A DNA stretch of 64,000 nucleotides from Udeniomyces pyricola (lineage: Eukaryota; Basidiomycota; Tremellomycetes; Cystofilobasidiales; Mrakiaceae): the NCBI GenBank assembly GCA_039545295.1, contig BCIK01000003.1, forward strand, positions 1,240,001 to 1,304,000. Reading direction: 5' to 3'. Below are positions 10,458 to 22,576 of the stretch, in pieces. How positions within the stretch are numbered: position 1 is the first letter of the stretch; every line of letters begins with the position of its first letter. The position numbers were made by a program, and so were the translations under genes. The notes under the pieces are model-generated. The model saw nothing but the letters and a program-made list of their open reading frames with translations. It searched no databases and had not been told where the DNA came from.

Positions 10458-13400
10458 CTATTTGAGCTGTTCGGCGACGAGCTTGAGGATCTCTTCGGTG
10501 CTCTTCCCGGTGTTGGCGAGGTCCTTGGCGACGGCTTGCCAGACGGGCGAGTGATGTGGATCGGCGGCGACGCATCGATCGATGACGGCTTGACGACGTT
10601 CCTGGTTATAACCCAACCAAAGAGAAGAATCAAAGAACAAAACGAAAGAGATCAGGAAGACGAATTCAAAAGATGAGTTGTGCGACGGGCACGGTCGACC
10701 TAAAAGAGAGGGAGAGAAGAAAGAGAGAGAGAAAGAAGAAAACGCTTACAGGCTCTCCGTATTCCAACTCAAACTTGTACCACCAACCCCAATTCTCACC
10801 CCACCCTTTCCCTCCTTTCCCTGCACTCTCATCGACGGCCCGGCCAAACCACTGCCTCGCTTTCTCGACTTTGCGCTCCGCCCAGAAGAGACGGGCGATG
10901 ACGGCGATGATGATGGGTGAATCGTTGGTCCGTTTGAGCGCGTCGGCGGCTCGCGTCTTGCGTTGCGGTCGGGGTTCGTTCCAGATTTGAAGCGACCAGA
11001 GTCGGCCGGACGTTGGGCATTCTTGAAGACCTGAGAAGAGATAAAAAAAAAAAAAAAAAAAAAAAAAAAAGAAGTGAGGTAGAGACCGAGAGAGATTTCA
11101 CATTACACACATGCAAAGGGAGAACGAAAGGGGGAGGAGCGAGTTTGGTCAGCATTCATGCAGCAACTTCATCATTCTTTGAGTTTCAAAGGACCACAAG
11201 AGAGAAGAAGCAAAAAGGGGTCCAAAAGGAGAGAGAAAAAAAAATAAAGGGGGGAGGGAAGGGGGGAAGGAGGGGGATTTTTGAGCCCTCAAACGACGAA
11301 CCTCTCGCCAGCATCGTCCTAGCCTGAGCGGGACTTCCAGCCCTCTCTTCGACGCCGACCGTCTCCTCCCAGAGCGCGTCCTCCTTCGGGTTGACCAACC
11401 TCGCTTTCTCCAACAGACTTCTCGCCCGGATCGCGATGCCTGCGCTCTCTTCGAGTCGACTCGCCAGGATCCACAGCGGGACGCTCTTAGGGCAGGCTTT
11501 GAGACCCTTGGCATAGGTTTCCCGCGCTTGAGGAATCTCGGAGAGAGAAACGTGAATCTGACCCTTGATCATGTAGAGCTTGTCAAAAGATGGGAATTTG
11601 AGGATACCAGAGGCGAGGGTGGAGAGTGCCGTGGTGAGGTTGCCTTGCTGACGTTCCAGGACAGCAGACTTCATCCAAATCTAATTGAAGCCGATGAGCA
11701 AACGCGAGGAAAGAACGAGAATACCATGATGTTGAAGTAGAACCACAAGGTCAGCGGATCTAAAGAAACTTTTAAGACACCCTGGTACGAGCAGAACCAA
11801 AGACACACGCAAGAAAAAAAGACCAGAAGAAAAAAAAAAGAGAGAAAGAAAGAAGAAGAAGAAAAGAAGACGAGGTTCTTACCTTGTCCGTGCCTGCCGT
11901 TGCCCTGGCCCTAGCCAAGAACTCCATTGCTCGATCCATCGCTCCGTTCTCCGCCTCGAGCTTCGCAGCAGCCAACCAGATCTGCTCCGATTCCGGGATA
12001 GCCTGGAACGCCTCAGCGAGCTTCATTCGGGCGCCCGGAACATCGTTATGAAGCCAGCACTCCTTGGCAGCCATGAGCCAAAGGTACTCGGCTCCAGGAC
12101 AGTGTTGAACGGCTTTGGAGAGCAGTGCTTGGAGGTCGTCGCTAACAGCGGGGGAAAGATATCGTGGATAGTGATGAGGAAGGATAACGAGACATCATCA
12201 AAGGTCAGTCCGTGACCTTTGAACAACATATTCCTGATAGCCAATCCAGCCTGGCAGCGACTTTTTCCTGGATTCAGGAACAAATATAAGACTGAGGACA
12301 AATCAACTTGAACTTACTAGGTTCCATGCGCCTTTTCGAACTGGGCCGCGGCCCACCACGTCTGTCGTTTATCGGGGAAGACGCTGATGATGTACGCGCG
12401 AATCGCTCGCGACGTCTCAAAGTGGCCACGAGCGCTACAACTCTCTGCGTCGTCCATCCAAGTCTTGAGCCTCTGGTCTTCTTCAACATCGATGTGAAGC
12501 GTCGCTTTGACGATAGCCCTCGACGTAGCTGGGCTGCCTTCGCTCTCGCATCGTTCCGCTTCCTTCAACCAAGCCTCTCGGTCCATCATCACCTGCTGAT
12601 CCCTGAGCGCAGAGACTCCCTTGGCCATGATCCCATCGACCATCGAGACGTCTCCCGTCTGCTCCGTCAATCTCGCGGCGGCAATCCAAATCTCGTGCGA
12701 CGTCGGAATCGTCTTTCGGGCTTTGTTGAGAACTTTCTGCGCAGCCTCGGGCGTTTCGAGTCGAGCGAGCGTCAGCCAGAGATCGACGGAAGATGGAACG
12801 AATTCGACGGCTCGCGCGAGAAGCACTCGGGCGTCGGCCGGGTCTGTTTCGAGATTGACCGTCTCTTTCCAGAGGGTGACCGAGTTAGGGATTGTCTCAA
12901 GAGCTGTTTGATGTGGGGAAGAACAAAATCCGAGTGTATGTGGATAACGAGTTGAGGAGAAGGGTAGGGTAAATGATAGATTTGATGAACAACGAAGAAA
13001 GGGAAAAGGTCGAGGCGAGGTATGGGTTCGAACTCGCGTGAGCAGATCATCGTTGAAGGTTTTCCTTTATGGCAAGGGTCTCGGACAAGAAAATCTTCGT
13101 ACCTTTTCGAAGGACGTTCTTGCGACGAGTCAGATCCGTCTCCAACGAGGCCGCCTTCATCCAGATCTTCACCGAGTGCGGAAGCTCTCGGGCAGCATTC
13201 GCTATGATTCTTTTGGCGTTCTCAGGGATCTGCCAACAAGTAACGGGGTAACGCAAAAAAAGGCAGATGCAAAAGGAGCAGTAGTTTAAAGGGTTGGATC
13301 AGTTTGGTTTCATGTTGTCCCATCAAATGTTAGAAATGAATGTCAAGTGAAACTCGGCGTCGTCTGGTTGGCACGAAGGAAACGTAGAATGCATACGTTC

Positions 13401-15275
13401 AACTCTGCAGCCTGCAGCCAGACATCCTCGCTTTTCGGACACATCTCGCATCCTTTGGCGATGAGCTTGCGGGCGGTGACCATCTTGTTGGCGTGAACTT
13501 CGAGGGCGGCGGCCGCGATCCAACCGGGAGCATGTTTTGGGTTGGTCTTGATGACGGAATCGAGAAGAGCTCGAGCTCGTTTAATATCTCTGTAAGAAGT
13601 ACACATGGTCAAACCGTCAGCCTAGTTGATCGTCGATCAATGCTCCGGCGGGGCCGATACAAGTATGTAGATAGATGGGCAGTCCCGAGTCGACTGGATC
13701 CAAAAAGACTTACCCAATCTGAGCATCGGACTGGGTGACCATGGAGTTAAGGTCCGTGAGGTAGCCTTTGGGATCAATTGTCGACGACGAACCAGGAGTA
13801 ACAGCTCCTTGCGAGGCCTGGACACAAAGAGAAGAACAGTAGAAATTGAGGTGGCACGTCAATGGCATACCACCTTGACTGATTCCAGCGCGTCCACCGC
13901 GGCGCAAAGAAAACGGGGCATTACCTGGTCAAGCTTGAGCGACAGGACCTTGTCTCGGGCATTTCCGATCTCCACAAGATCGGTCATGATCCCAGAATTG
14001 GAAGGGGTTTCTCCTCCAGCCTGTCAATTGGAAACAAATGGAAAAGGGGTTGAGGCAATGTGATACCGTCAGCATGACTTGACGCTTCGAGCTCCTCCTA
14101 TCACACCCTCTCCTTTACAGTCGAGCTGAAATGGTCCATTCGGCGACTCTGCTTGTTCCTCGCTGATACGAGGCCAAGAAAGCGTAACGCACCATATCTG
14201 CTTCCGAGAGCTGCCCAACGGCCTTGCTGGCGGCCATGTTGCCGAGCGTCACCGAATCTGGCATGGCGTAGTCCCGTTCGAACCGAGGATTACGTTTCAG
14301 CTTCTTCTGGGTCAAGTTGCCAACTTCGGGAAGGTTCTCCCATTCCGAGTCCGTAACGGCAGTCAAGCCTCGCTTGAGGTCGGCAAACCTGGAAGTTATA
14401 AGAGAGAAGAAGAGGACGCGTTGTCAGAACGAACACGCGTGCTGCATTGGGCGTGACTGCCTTTGGTTCGCGAGTCTATCCATCTCGAAAACGCTCCTGC
14501 ATTACTAATGTATCACATTCGTCGCCTCCACCTAGAAAGATAACTTCTTCTCGTAAACTGACTGTGTCTGGATCTTTGGCTGTGCAGCACGATACGCGGC
14601 GAGATCGGCAGCTTCCTGGGCTTCCCGCTGGGCCTTTCGTCGGCCATCAATGCGGTCATCTATAGACTCCCAGACTCTGTGGTACGAGCCAAAAAAAGAA
14701 AAAGTAGATGTACGAAGGACTGATCAGCTCGGCCGAAAAGCTGGGAGTAGGCAAGACGCAAGAAACCAAGAAACCAAAGCCATAGTAACCCCCCTGCTTG
14801 GCCAAGAAGTAATGACCACGCCCTCACGAACCTATCGGCCTCCTCATCGTCCTGCTCGTAAACCGTTCCGGCAAAGATGTTCTTTTCGTCGTCCGGGTCG
14901 GCGAACTGGTCTGGGTTGTCAACGATTTCCTCACCCCGCGCGGCTTGAGCAGCGGCGACGGTCTCTGCCGAGGGACCTTCTCGAGCAGGTCCGATATCGG
15001 ACCGGGTCGTGAAACCAGACGCTCTGAAGTCGGAGCAGAGACGATGAAGGGGTCAAGATGATGAGTCAGTGACGAAGACTTTGATAGAGATTTGATTTGA
15101 TCTGGGGAGGGCGAGGGCGAGGGCGAGATCAGGGCGGAACAGAGCGACGAGCAGCAACGAACCCTCGACCGAGTCCACCGACCCAATTCGGCGGAGCGAC
15201 CTGGGAGAGGAAGGCGAGCTTGTTGACCTTTCCGGAGGACGAGTTGAGCGCTTGGAAGGAGTTGGAATGCGACAT
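10458..15275 (-). CDS. PRP6: Pre-mRNA splicing factor Prp6/PRPF6
   Basis: Scaffold subunit of the U4/U6.U5 tri-snRNP. Thirteen exons join in frame: 15275-15163, 15023-14832, 14676-14563, 14388-14193, 14020-13925, 13817-13714, 13589-13397, 13229-13103, 12903-12318, 12141-11883, 11680-11302, 11030-10750, 10601-10458. They give 927 residues, the usual family size. The N-terminal PRP1_N region has [18 protein letters not shown] and [12 protein letters not shown]. From about residue 240 onward are successive HAT/TPR-type helical repeats (for example [19 protein letters not shown] and [19 protein letters not shown]). The protein ends with [14 protein letters not shown]. The start is fixed by MSHSNSF just before the conserved PRP1_N motif. 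The intron 11301-11031 carries a run of 28 A. A splicing factor whose own gene has 12 introns suits this intron-rich genome. Confidence 0.96.
11043..11070 (+). repeat. Poly-A (28) in PRP6 intron
   Basis: Uninterrupted run of 28 A on the plus strand. It reads as poly-T in the PRP6 transcript, just upstream of the acceptor at 11031, so it acts as part of the polypyrimidine tract. Confidence 0.9.
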
Positions 15276-16492
15276 GGGGGAGGTGAAGGGTTGCGGCTCC
15301 AGTGGGCACGCGGTAGGCGTCGGGAAGCGAGTGGAAAGGACGGGGTAGACGTTTGGGGGAAGGAGATGTTCGGAGCAAGTGCGAAAGGTGAATGATGAGC
15401 ATCGCAACTGACTAGCGACTAGCGACTGATCCTGATGCATGCATGATATTTCGGTTTCCTCTGCATGTGTTGTAAATCTATATATCCTTCGACCCAGATA
15501 AAACAGGACAAGAAAGACTTTTGGCATGAGGGAAACCATCCTGGTGAAACAAGGAAACGTAAACATCAAGCCTTGTACGATGCTGAATGAATAACATCAT
15601 GTCTCCATATTGATCTGCTGATATATATAAACTCAGAGACACGTGGATGAACACACACACAAGTTGTCAACTAATGATGATGATGGAGCTTCCTCTTCCT
15701 TTGTCCTGACGAGTTAGACCGCCACCATCATCATCATCATCTGCATCATGCATACGATGATGACCTTCGCTCAGTTGTCTCGACGTTGTTCGTCCGCCCA
15801 CTCTCAACTCTCTATCCCCTCCCTTCCCTTCCTCCAACACGTTCAACGTCAGTCAACCCCCGACTTTCCAAGTCGGGCTTGAAGTTTGGAGCCTTGTCGA
15901 TCATGAGTGTCCTTGCGATCACCATCGTCGAACCAGGTCGGGCGGGTCTCTTTCGACATTCTCCAACCTCTCCTCCCCATGAGCTATACAACAACCACCG
16001 AACCCTCTGCGTCCTCTCCCTTTCTTTCCTCTTCCCTTTCTATCTTGTTCGGCTTCCTTCGGCGGCCAACAAAAAAAAAATGAAGAGAAGGAGAGAGAGA
16101 AAGTTCGAAGGTGTCACCAGGGTGTTCTGTGGGGTCTCTATCTTAAGGGCTTCACCACGGCGGAGATCTATGCTTGGTCCGGAGCAGTATAAAGAGAACC
16201 ACATTTCTCCCCCTATCTTGCTTTCTTTCTTTCTTCCCTTCTTCCGCTCAATGATCACGCGATGGAATTATTGTCTGTTCTTTCCTGTGACTTGTCAACG
16301 TATCAATGGTCCTGAAATCTACGCGTTCAAGGCACGTAAGCGTTGCAAGGCACAAGGGCAGATTGTAAGACAACATGAATAGCAACTGATGCAACAACGA
16401 AGTGGAGATTACAGGTTCAAGACGCTTAGGGAGACACTCAACACACACACACACACCCACACACACACAAATCACAACAACCGCCTCCTCAT
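15276..16492. other. Intergenic, PRP6 promoter side
   Basis: 1.2 kb between the PRP6 start and the stop of the methyltransferase-like gene. It has GATGAT/CATCAT clusters at 15675-15760 and a CA microsatellite at its right end. One long plus-strand reading frame (15786-16382) has no coding-like character and is not called. Nothing else recognised. Confidence 0.5.
16440..16470. repeat. CA microsatellite
   Basis: About fifteen CA units with one interruption (ACCCAC), just 3' of the stop codon of the methyltransferase-like gene and therefore probably in its 3' UTR. Confidence 0.9.
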
Positions 16493-17390
16493 TTAGAACA
16501 CGCCCGGGATGATCTTGTAAGGAACTCGGGTCTTGAACTCCTATAGAGGTGGAGATGGTGGAAGGGGAATCGTGGATGGAGCAAGGGCAAACCGCATATA
16601 TCAGCAATCAATTCTAGTCATCCCTCTCTCTCTTTCTCGTCTGGTTCTCAATCCGGAATACACCCATTGCTGAACTAACCTCATACTGCCTGCCGTACCG
16701 CGTCTGCATGTACGAGTCCAGCCCAGGGATAGCCTGAAGCGCAAACGACGCCAGATTGAAACCAAACGTCGCAATGGCAATAGTAGGCGAGCCCGAGACC
16801 AAAGCGGCTCCTGTCCTCCACATCAAGTACCCAGCATAGTTGGCATGTCGAACGACGCCAAACGATCCTCCACTGTAGATCTTGCCCTTGTTCTTGGGAT
16901 CGCGCTTGAAGGCAGCCCGGCCTTGCTCGGCCTCGACTTCAATGGTCATCCCGAGCGCAAAGAGGAGAGCACCGACGATCTGCATCGGACCGATCTCGGC
17001 GTTGGCGCCGTTGGAAGTCGCAAGACGAGCGAGGAAGGCAAGGGTGTTGGCCCCGTCAGAGAGAAGATTGAACACGGCGATGCCGGTGGCTGGCAAGATA
17101 GGGAGGGCATTGTTTGTTTGGACAGTGGCCCAGAAGATATGCCTTGCGGCAGAGAGACCCGTCGTCGCGAGGAGGAGGAGCGCAGTCGGCGGAAGCTGGA
17201 GGTAGGCCTTGGGATGGGTTAAGAGATAAGTTGCTGGAATGGGCAAGCGAAAGAATCCCAAGACGGTGGCAGCTGTAGCAGGTCGGGTGAGGAGAGTGTA
17301 GCAGGTGTAAGGAACGGCAGCGCGGCCGACGAGGAATGCGGTGGTACCGATCGGATCGACACCGTGAACCCTTGGGACGTGGTCTGGCAT
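16493..17390 (-). CDS. ICMT/DUF1295-like membrane protein
   Basis: Polytopic membrane protein of the isoprenylcysteine carboxyl methyltransferase / DUF1295 (steroid 5-alpha-reductase-like) superfamily; substrate unknown. Exons 17390-16680 and 16540-16493 join to 252 residues. Several hydrophobic segments, probably five or six, run through the protein. The diagnostic region GVVRHANYAGYLMWRTGAAL (about residues 178-197) corresponds to the G-x-x-R-H-P-x-Y-x-G core, with Ala in place of the usual Pro after His. The C-terminus YGRQYEEFKTRVPYKIIPGVF matches the family ending and requires splicing out the 139-nt intron 16679-16541. Without splicing, translation would stop at 16614 with an unrelated charged tail. 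Methyltransferase and reductase activity cannot be told apart from sequence. Confidence 0.78.
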
Positions 17391-17899
17391 TGGTTATGAC
17401 AATGGAAAAAAAAAGGGGGGGGGGGTCCAGATAGTTTTGGGTGATAGGTTGAATGAAGTGTGAGGGTGAATGGGGCCAGGGTGGTGAGTGTCGACTTATG
17501 ATGCGTCGGGAAGATGACGATAGGTCACACAACGTCACGGGTCTCTCCATTTATTTGATAATTGTCCGTCATCGATCCGATGTTCCGACGTCTCATCGAT
17601 GTATGTTCTTACGTCGTGCATCGTTTACAACAGCATCATGATCATCACGTTCTCGCCGGAGTCTTTTTCTTATTCCTTCTCCATCTCACATCTTGCATAG
17701 TCCGTCAGCTGTGAGTTAGCTGATCTTCGTGTCAACCCAAAACTTCCCGTCCCCACACAGACCCCGAAGGTCTGCGAGTCATGATGTTAAGCTGTCAAAA
17801 TTCCATCGATACATCAAATTCAACACACTGTACAACTGCGCTACAAACAACGCATCCTCCCCCTCCCAGGCAAACGGCTATTGATGTTGTATACTATCA
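17391..17899. other. Intergenic, 509 bp
   Basis: 5' flank of the methyltransferase-like gene and 3' flank of the 76-residue gene. A run of 11 G lies at 17415-17425, some 25 bp upstream of the start codon, and reads as poly-C in that transcript's leader. No gene seen. Confidence 0.5.
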
Positions 17900-18481
17900 T
17901 CAGTTTCGTCCTCGCTCGGGGACCTCGTTGCCGGTCATTCCGTGAGGGACGACGCCATCGACACTGCCAACCTTGGTTCCCTCGTCTTCGGGCTTAGGAT
18001 CTTGGAGGTGGTTCAACATGTCCTCTTGGTCGACGGGCTAGACCAAGCGTATTTAAAAGGAATTCTTTTGATTAGCTTCTTGAATGGTTGTGTTGTGATG
18101 TCTTCGTTGCTCATGGATCGAGCAAGTGACAACTTAGTACAGTCCGCGTCTGTAACATCGAAGGGTAAATGTGGGATTGCCTGAGACATGATCATCGATC
18201 CAAGCAAGGGTTCACTTACCTTCTTGTTGCCAGAAGGAACGACCTTGTGAGTATCGGCGGGAAGTCTACGTTGGTAAAGCGGGTTGAATCAAGATGAGCG
18301 ATGAAGCTTGTACCCTTGGAGCGCGGCTAGGAGATCGATCGAGCTATGTTCAAGCCAGCGACGTCGACAAAGGACGGAAACGCTGGAGATAGGCGATGGT
18401 GCAGCTGGATGTGGGATGTGATGAGGAGACTCACTCGACGCTAGGGTTGGTAACCTTCTTGTCAGCGGGAGCTCCAGACAT
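17900..18481 (-). CDS. Small disordered protein, 76 aa
   Basis: Not recognised. Three short exons (18481-18435, 18265-18220, 18037-17900) with donors GTGAGT and GTAAGT join in frame to 76 residues. The protein starts MSGAPADKKVTNPSVE and ends VPHGMTGNEVPERGRN. It is hydrophilic and rich in Asp, Lys, Pro and Gly, with no hydrophobic core, signal peptide or cysteine, so it is probably intrinsically disordered. Clean exon phasing for such a small gene argues that it is real. Similar small Asp/Gly/Pro-rich proteins in fungi are often stress-associated, but no motif here proves that. Confidence 0.65.
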
Positions 18482-18882
18482 GATTGTATGTGATGTAAAT
18501 TTGCAAGTGGGTCGTTTAGAGCAAGGTGGGTGGTAGTGTGACAGATGAGGGTAAAAGATCAGCTGTGATCAACGTACTTTTACATCGCATAATCAAGGTG
18601 CGACGCTGTCGATCTTGGCAGGACCCCACCAGACCGATCGATGACGTATCCCAACGCCTACCACGTCGTTACGTATTCCTTTCTTTATATGATTTGGTTT
18701 CGTTACGCTTCATCACTGTTGCTGTCTCAAGTTCTCAAAAACGTCCAATTATCCATCGACCGGTCAAGAATGAAAACTTGCTTATACAGCCCATCCCCCC
18801 CCCCCATCAATTATATTAACGCATTAGCGTATGTATGACAAGATATCCCCCACTCCTCACCCTCTCCCCTCCTATCTGCACC
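18482..18882. other. Intergenic, 401 bp
   Basis: 5' flank of the 76-residue gene and 3' flank of the cyclopropane synthase gene. It contains a run of 11 C at 18795-18805. No gene or clear regulatory site seen. Confidence 0.45.
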
Positions 18883-21852
18883 TTAAGCAAACGTCTCGCA
18901 CCCGAGGGGCGCGTTTCCTTCCTTAGTCTGTTGATAAAGGCCAGAGATTGGTCAAGCCGGCGTCAATCCTGCGCTCGTAGGCCAATACGAACATGAAGAG
19001 AGCCAGCGCCAGGCTAAAGTGGCTAAGAAACCGCACTCACGATACGGAAGATATGAACGCCCAAAACTACACACATGAGATGATGCAAGAGAAATCAGTC
19101 GTTCATACAGGAAGGTAACAGCACCACGAGAAGGAGGCCAGAACAGAAGTGAGGAGGGACTTACTTCTCTCCGAAAAGCCACTCGCACAGTACTCAAAGT
19201 AATAGATCCACTTGCGTCGGAAGACTTCCAGCCCCTTGGCATCCATCTCTGGATGCTCAGCCAACAGCGACCGGCTGATATCGCCTCTGTCGAACGCCGC
19301 CTGGAATCGTGTCTGCCAAGCTCGAAGCGTGCGGGCGTAATGCGGCTATGAGGAGGGAACCGGAGAATCATAGCAGTGCATGTGAGCTTTGGCACAGACA
19401 TAAAACGTCGGCGGAAGGAAAGGACGAGAACTGCTCACGCCAATGTTGGTGACTTCGTCCATGACGAGCTGAGATCTCGAGCCTGCTTCGATCGCCGAGG
19501 TCATGAACTGGAACGAAGGCAAGAATCCTCCAGGGAAGATCCACTTTTGAATGAAGTCAACCTAGAACCAGAGACCAAACGCCACCGATACGTCAGCATC
19601 GCGCATTGAATCAACTTCTGACCTCAAGATTGAATACACATCCGAGGAAGACGTGATCCCACCTTGGTTTGGTACTGTTCGAAACCTTTAGTGACGAAGA
19701 CATAAGGGAGAGAGATGATGAGAATGAAAGAAAGGAAGATGTTGAGGTTCAGTCTAGTATCGTGGATCCCGAGGCGATGATAGTGAGAGCAGGACATACG
19801 AGGTTCAGGAATAGTGATGACCTGGAAGACAGCAGCACCCTCGTTGTTCAAAGCCTTGTTGACAATCTCAAAGTATCTATATCATAAATCCAAAAGCACA
19901 ATGAGAGGCATCAGAAGTTTGATTATGAAGGGAGTGGTGATGAGAGAAAAGGGACAAAGAGTGAAAGCAAAGCCAACATCAGTATGTCCTCATCAGGCCT
20001 ATCATCGACATCGAAATTCTTACTCACCCTGCCAGATATTCCTTTCCGACGGCCTCGATCATCTCGATACTGACGACCCGATCGAACGCTCCGTACCAAT
20101 TCTGTTCGACACAGCCAACTCAACGTTAACACACGATGAACGAGTATCAAGAGGCAGGCATGGAGAGACTTGGGGCCATATTCACCTTGGGGATAGCTCG
20201 GTAGTCGAGCAAGTGAACCGTGATGGACGAAGTCAAGCCAGCTTCAGCGATGCGCTGCCGAGCAAGCGTTGCTTGTTGGATCGAAAGCGTCAACGTGTCG
20301 ACAGTACAACCCGTGGATCGAACGGCCTGATGCGAAGGTAGGGAGAAGGGGGTGATGATGAAGAGTGCAGATGGCGAGGTCAATGCGAAGCTTTTGCATC
20401 TCAATGGCACACAAAACAAAAAGTCGAACTTTACCTCGATAGCAAACGAACCCCATCCTGAACCAATCTCAAGAACTCGCATGCCTCTCGACAGCTTCGC
20501 CTTCTTGATGATATACCGCAGCTTCGTCATCTGGGCTTCCTGCAGTTCGTCCTTGCCATCACGGTTCTTCCACCCATTGCTGGCATTGCCGTCTCCTTTG
20601 TATGGTCGTCTGGCCAAGCTGACGTCGCTTCCGTTCAGCTTTTGGCTGACGGAAGATGCTGGCGGGAAAATTGATACCTTCTGCCCGTCTTCGACGGATT
20701 CATTCGAGGGCGAGGAGAGATTGGAGGAGTCGAAAGAAGTGTCGGCATCAAGGGTAGGGTAAATTCCACACGAGTACGTCATATCTGGAGAAAGGAACGC
20801 CGAGAACATCCTGCAGATCAACGGGAGAAGACGATCGATCAGAAATGCACGGCCGTCACGCCTTGAGGTGCAAGTAAGAACGTTACCCACTCATTGGAGA
20901 TATCATAATGAGCGGCAATGTTGTTTCGAGAGCCAGCAAGCGAATTGGCGAACCGACGAGCGTTGGTGACGGAACTAGCGAGCGACAGAACTCGCGCAGG
21001 ATAGGACGAGATGCCAGAAACGGAGGAAGCCACCTCAGACCCTGAAGGCGCTCGAGGTCGGTTGAGAATGAAAACCTGGAATTGGCAACCGTTTTCCAGC
21101 GAATTAATAATCCAAGCCAAAGGTGCCCTCGACAGGGTCTGCGTGAGGCGAGCTCACCCGGAAGAGGGACGCCAGGTCATCGACCTCTACGTCGCCCGCC
21201 ATGTAAGCTTCGCTGAAGCCAAGGTCACCAGAGATGACAAGCCGCAGCCAGAAAGTATCAGAGACGACTTTGAGCTCGACTTTGGGTCCCCCGTTGTAGG
21301 CCGTCGAGGTAGCAATCGATGGAGTCGAAGAAGGCTCGATGGGTGTTGCCTCGGTCGGCGTAGGAAAGGTCAGCACTTCGGCCGAGGTTGCAATTCGGAT
21401 CTGCCCAATCTGAATCCGCTGCAGGCCTGCGATGCTGGCGACATGAAAAGATGATTGGGATATTGAAGTGTCGTATTTGTGTGCACGTAGATGTCAGGAA
21501 TAGGAATAAGATGACCGATGGCGGTCAGCGTTTGAAGCGATCGTCACGTCGGAGAGTGACGAGGCGCAGCGGTGAGTCACAACTGCTGAGGGTGGAGATG
21601 TATGCTAGAGAGGAATTCCAATCGGCTGAGGTGCTTATGAACTTGGTTGAAACGACTCGAGGGCCCGGGCAAGCTGGTATGGTCGACCAGCGATTAAAGA
21701 GAGTACCCAAGGCGAGATGGATGGATGGATTGAGACCAGAGAACTCACACCGCCGTCTTGGCAAGGGAAGTGACGGGACCGTAACCGAGATCGAGAGCTT
21801 TGTCTCTGGCAAAGGTGAGGGTGCTGTCGGCAAGGTGGAAGAGAAAGGACAT
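18883..21852 (-). CDS. Cyclopropane-fatty-acyl-phospholipid synthase
   Basis: SAM-dependent methyltransferase that adds a methylene group to unsaturated acyl chains of membrane phospholipids. Twelve exons join in frame to 543 residues: 21852-21749, 21434-21158, 21075-20891, 20810-20435, 20326-20186, 20101-20028, 19876-19800, 19685-19663, 19561-19439, 19345-19165, 19066-19041, 18927-18883. Family marks are GDLGFSEAYMAGDVEVDDL and HYDISNEMFSAFLSPDMTYS, the SAM motif VLEIGSGWGSF (residues 301-311), DRVVSIEMIEAVG, and KWIFPGGFLPSF. A Pro/Ser/Thr-rich insertion lies between the MTYS segment and the SAM motif. There is no obvious transmembrane segment, unlike fungal sphingolipid C9-methyltransferases, so the CFA synthase reading is preferred. 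The 23-nt and 26-nt exons are forced by phase and conservation. Confidence 0.9.
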
Positions 21853-22576
21853 TGGTTGGCTAAGGGTTGTGAGACGAGAGGGTGATGGTGGATGATAGAT
21901 GGTGAATGGACGATGAGACGTATGGATGGCTAGATGGGCTGGAGAGATCAAGAGGCCTGCCTTCCTCGGCACCAATTTCGCGAAAAGAGACGGCTGAGGA
22001 TCGACAATCTACAACAATCGAGTTCACCCAGGCCGACGCGCGGCGTGTCCATAAGAGAGGACACGCGCGTGGGGCAGCATACTTTCTGACTTTATGTACG
22101 AAATCGACGCACGATGATGATTTTCAATGGCATGGCCCGAGGGTGGGCGACTCGAGGAGGATGTGTAAATTTATACATCGATACCGCCAAGTGGCCAGAA
22201 AGCGCATGGTGCATTTATGTTTGTTGGCCGGAAGTGTTTGTGTACGAAGCGTGAGCGAGATAGATCGTGTCGATGAAAACTGCAATCAACCGATCTTAGA
22301 ATAATACGTATATACTCGCTGCAGAAACGATTGATCATGCATGAATTGGGGGATGGGCGGCTGACGTAATACCATATGATATCTCACGTTAGAGACCCCT
22401 TTGGACCCTCTCGTGCGGGACGCCAAACTCCTGTCGCTTTGTGGCGGGGAATTGGGCGGCGCGTTTCGAATCGGATTGGACAGAGCTGGTTTGGGGTTGT
22501 CCCTCTCGGTTTCGCTTTTCGACCCTTGACAACCGACCTCTCCTCTTCCCCCCCCCCTTACTCACTTCATCCTACC
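21853..22576. promoter_or_regulatory. Divergent promoter, CFA synthase/eIF1A
   Basis: 724 bp shared by the minus-strand lipid synthase and the plus-strand eIF1A gene. The plus-strand side is C/T-rich just before the eIF1A start, as is common for highly expressed fungal genes. No other gene seen. Confidence 0.5.

Noticed and set aside
13025..13035. tRNA B-box-like GGTTCGAACTC in a PRP6 intron.
   Set aside because: Flanking bases do not pair as a T-stem and no A-box or acceptor stem fits.
15661..15760. C/D-box snoRNA-like TGATGA and CTGA motifs upstream of PRP6.
   Set aside because: Boxes are only about 30 nt apart within GAT/CAT simple repeats; no terminal stem or guide element fits.
15786..16382. 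Open frame of 198 codons on the plus strand between PRP6 and the methyltransferase-like gene.
   Set aside because: Its translation is a patchwork of low-complexity and unrelated residues, with no domain, and it runs over a promoter and 3' flank. Probably chance.
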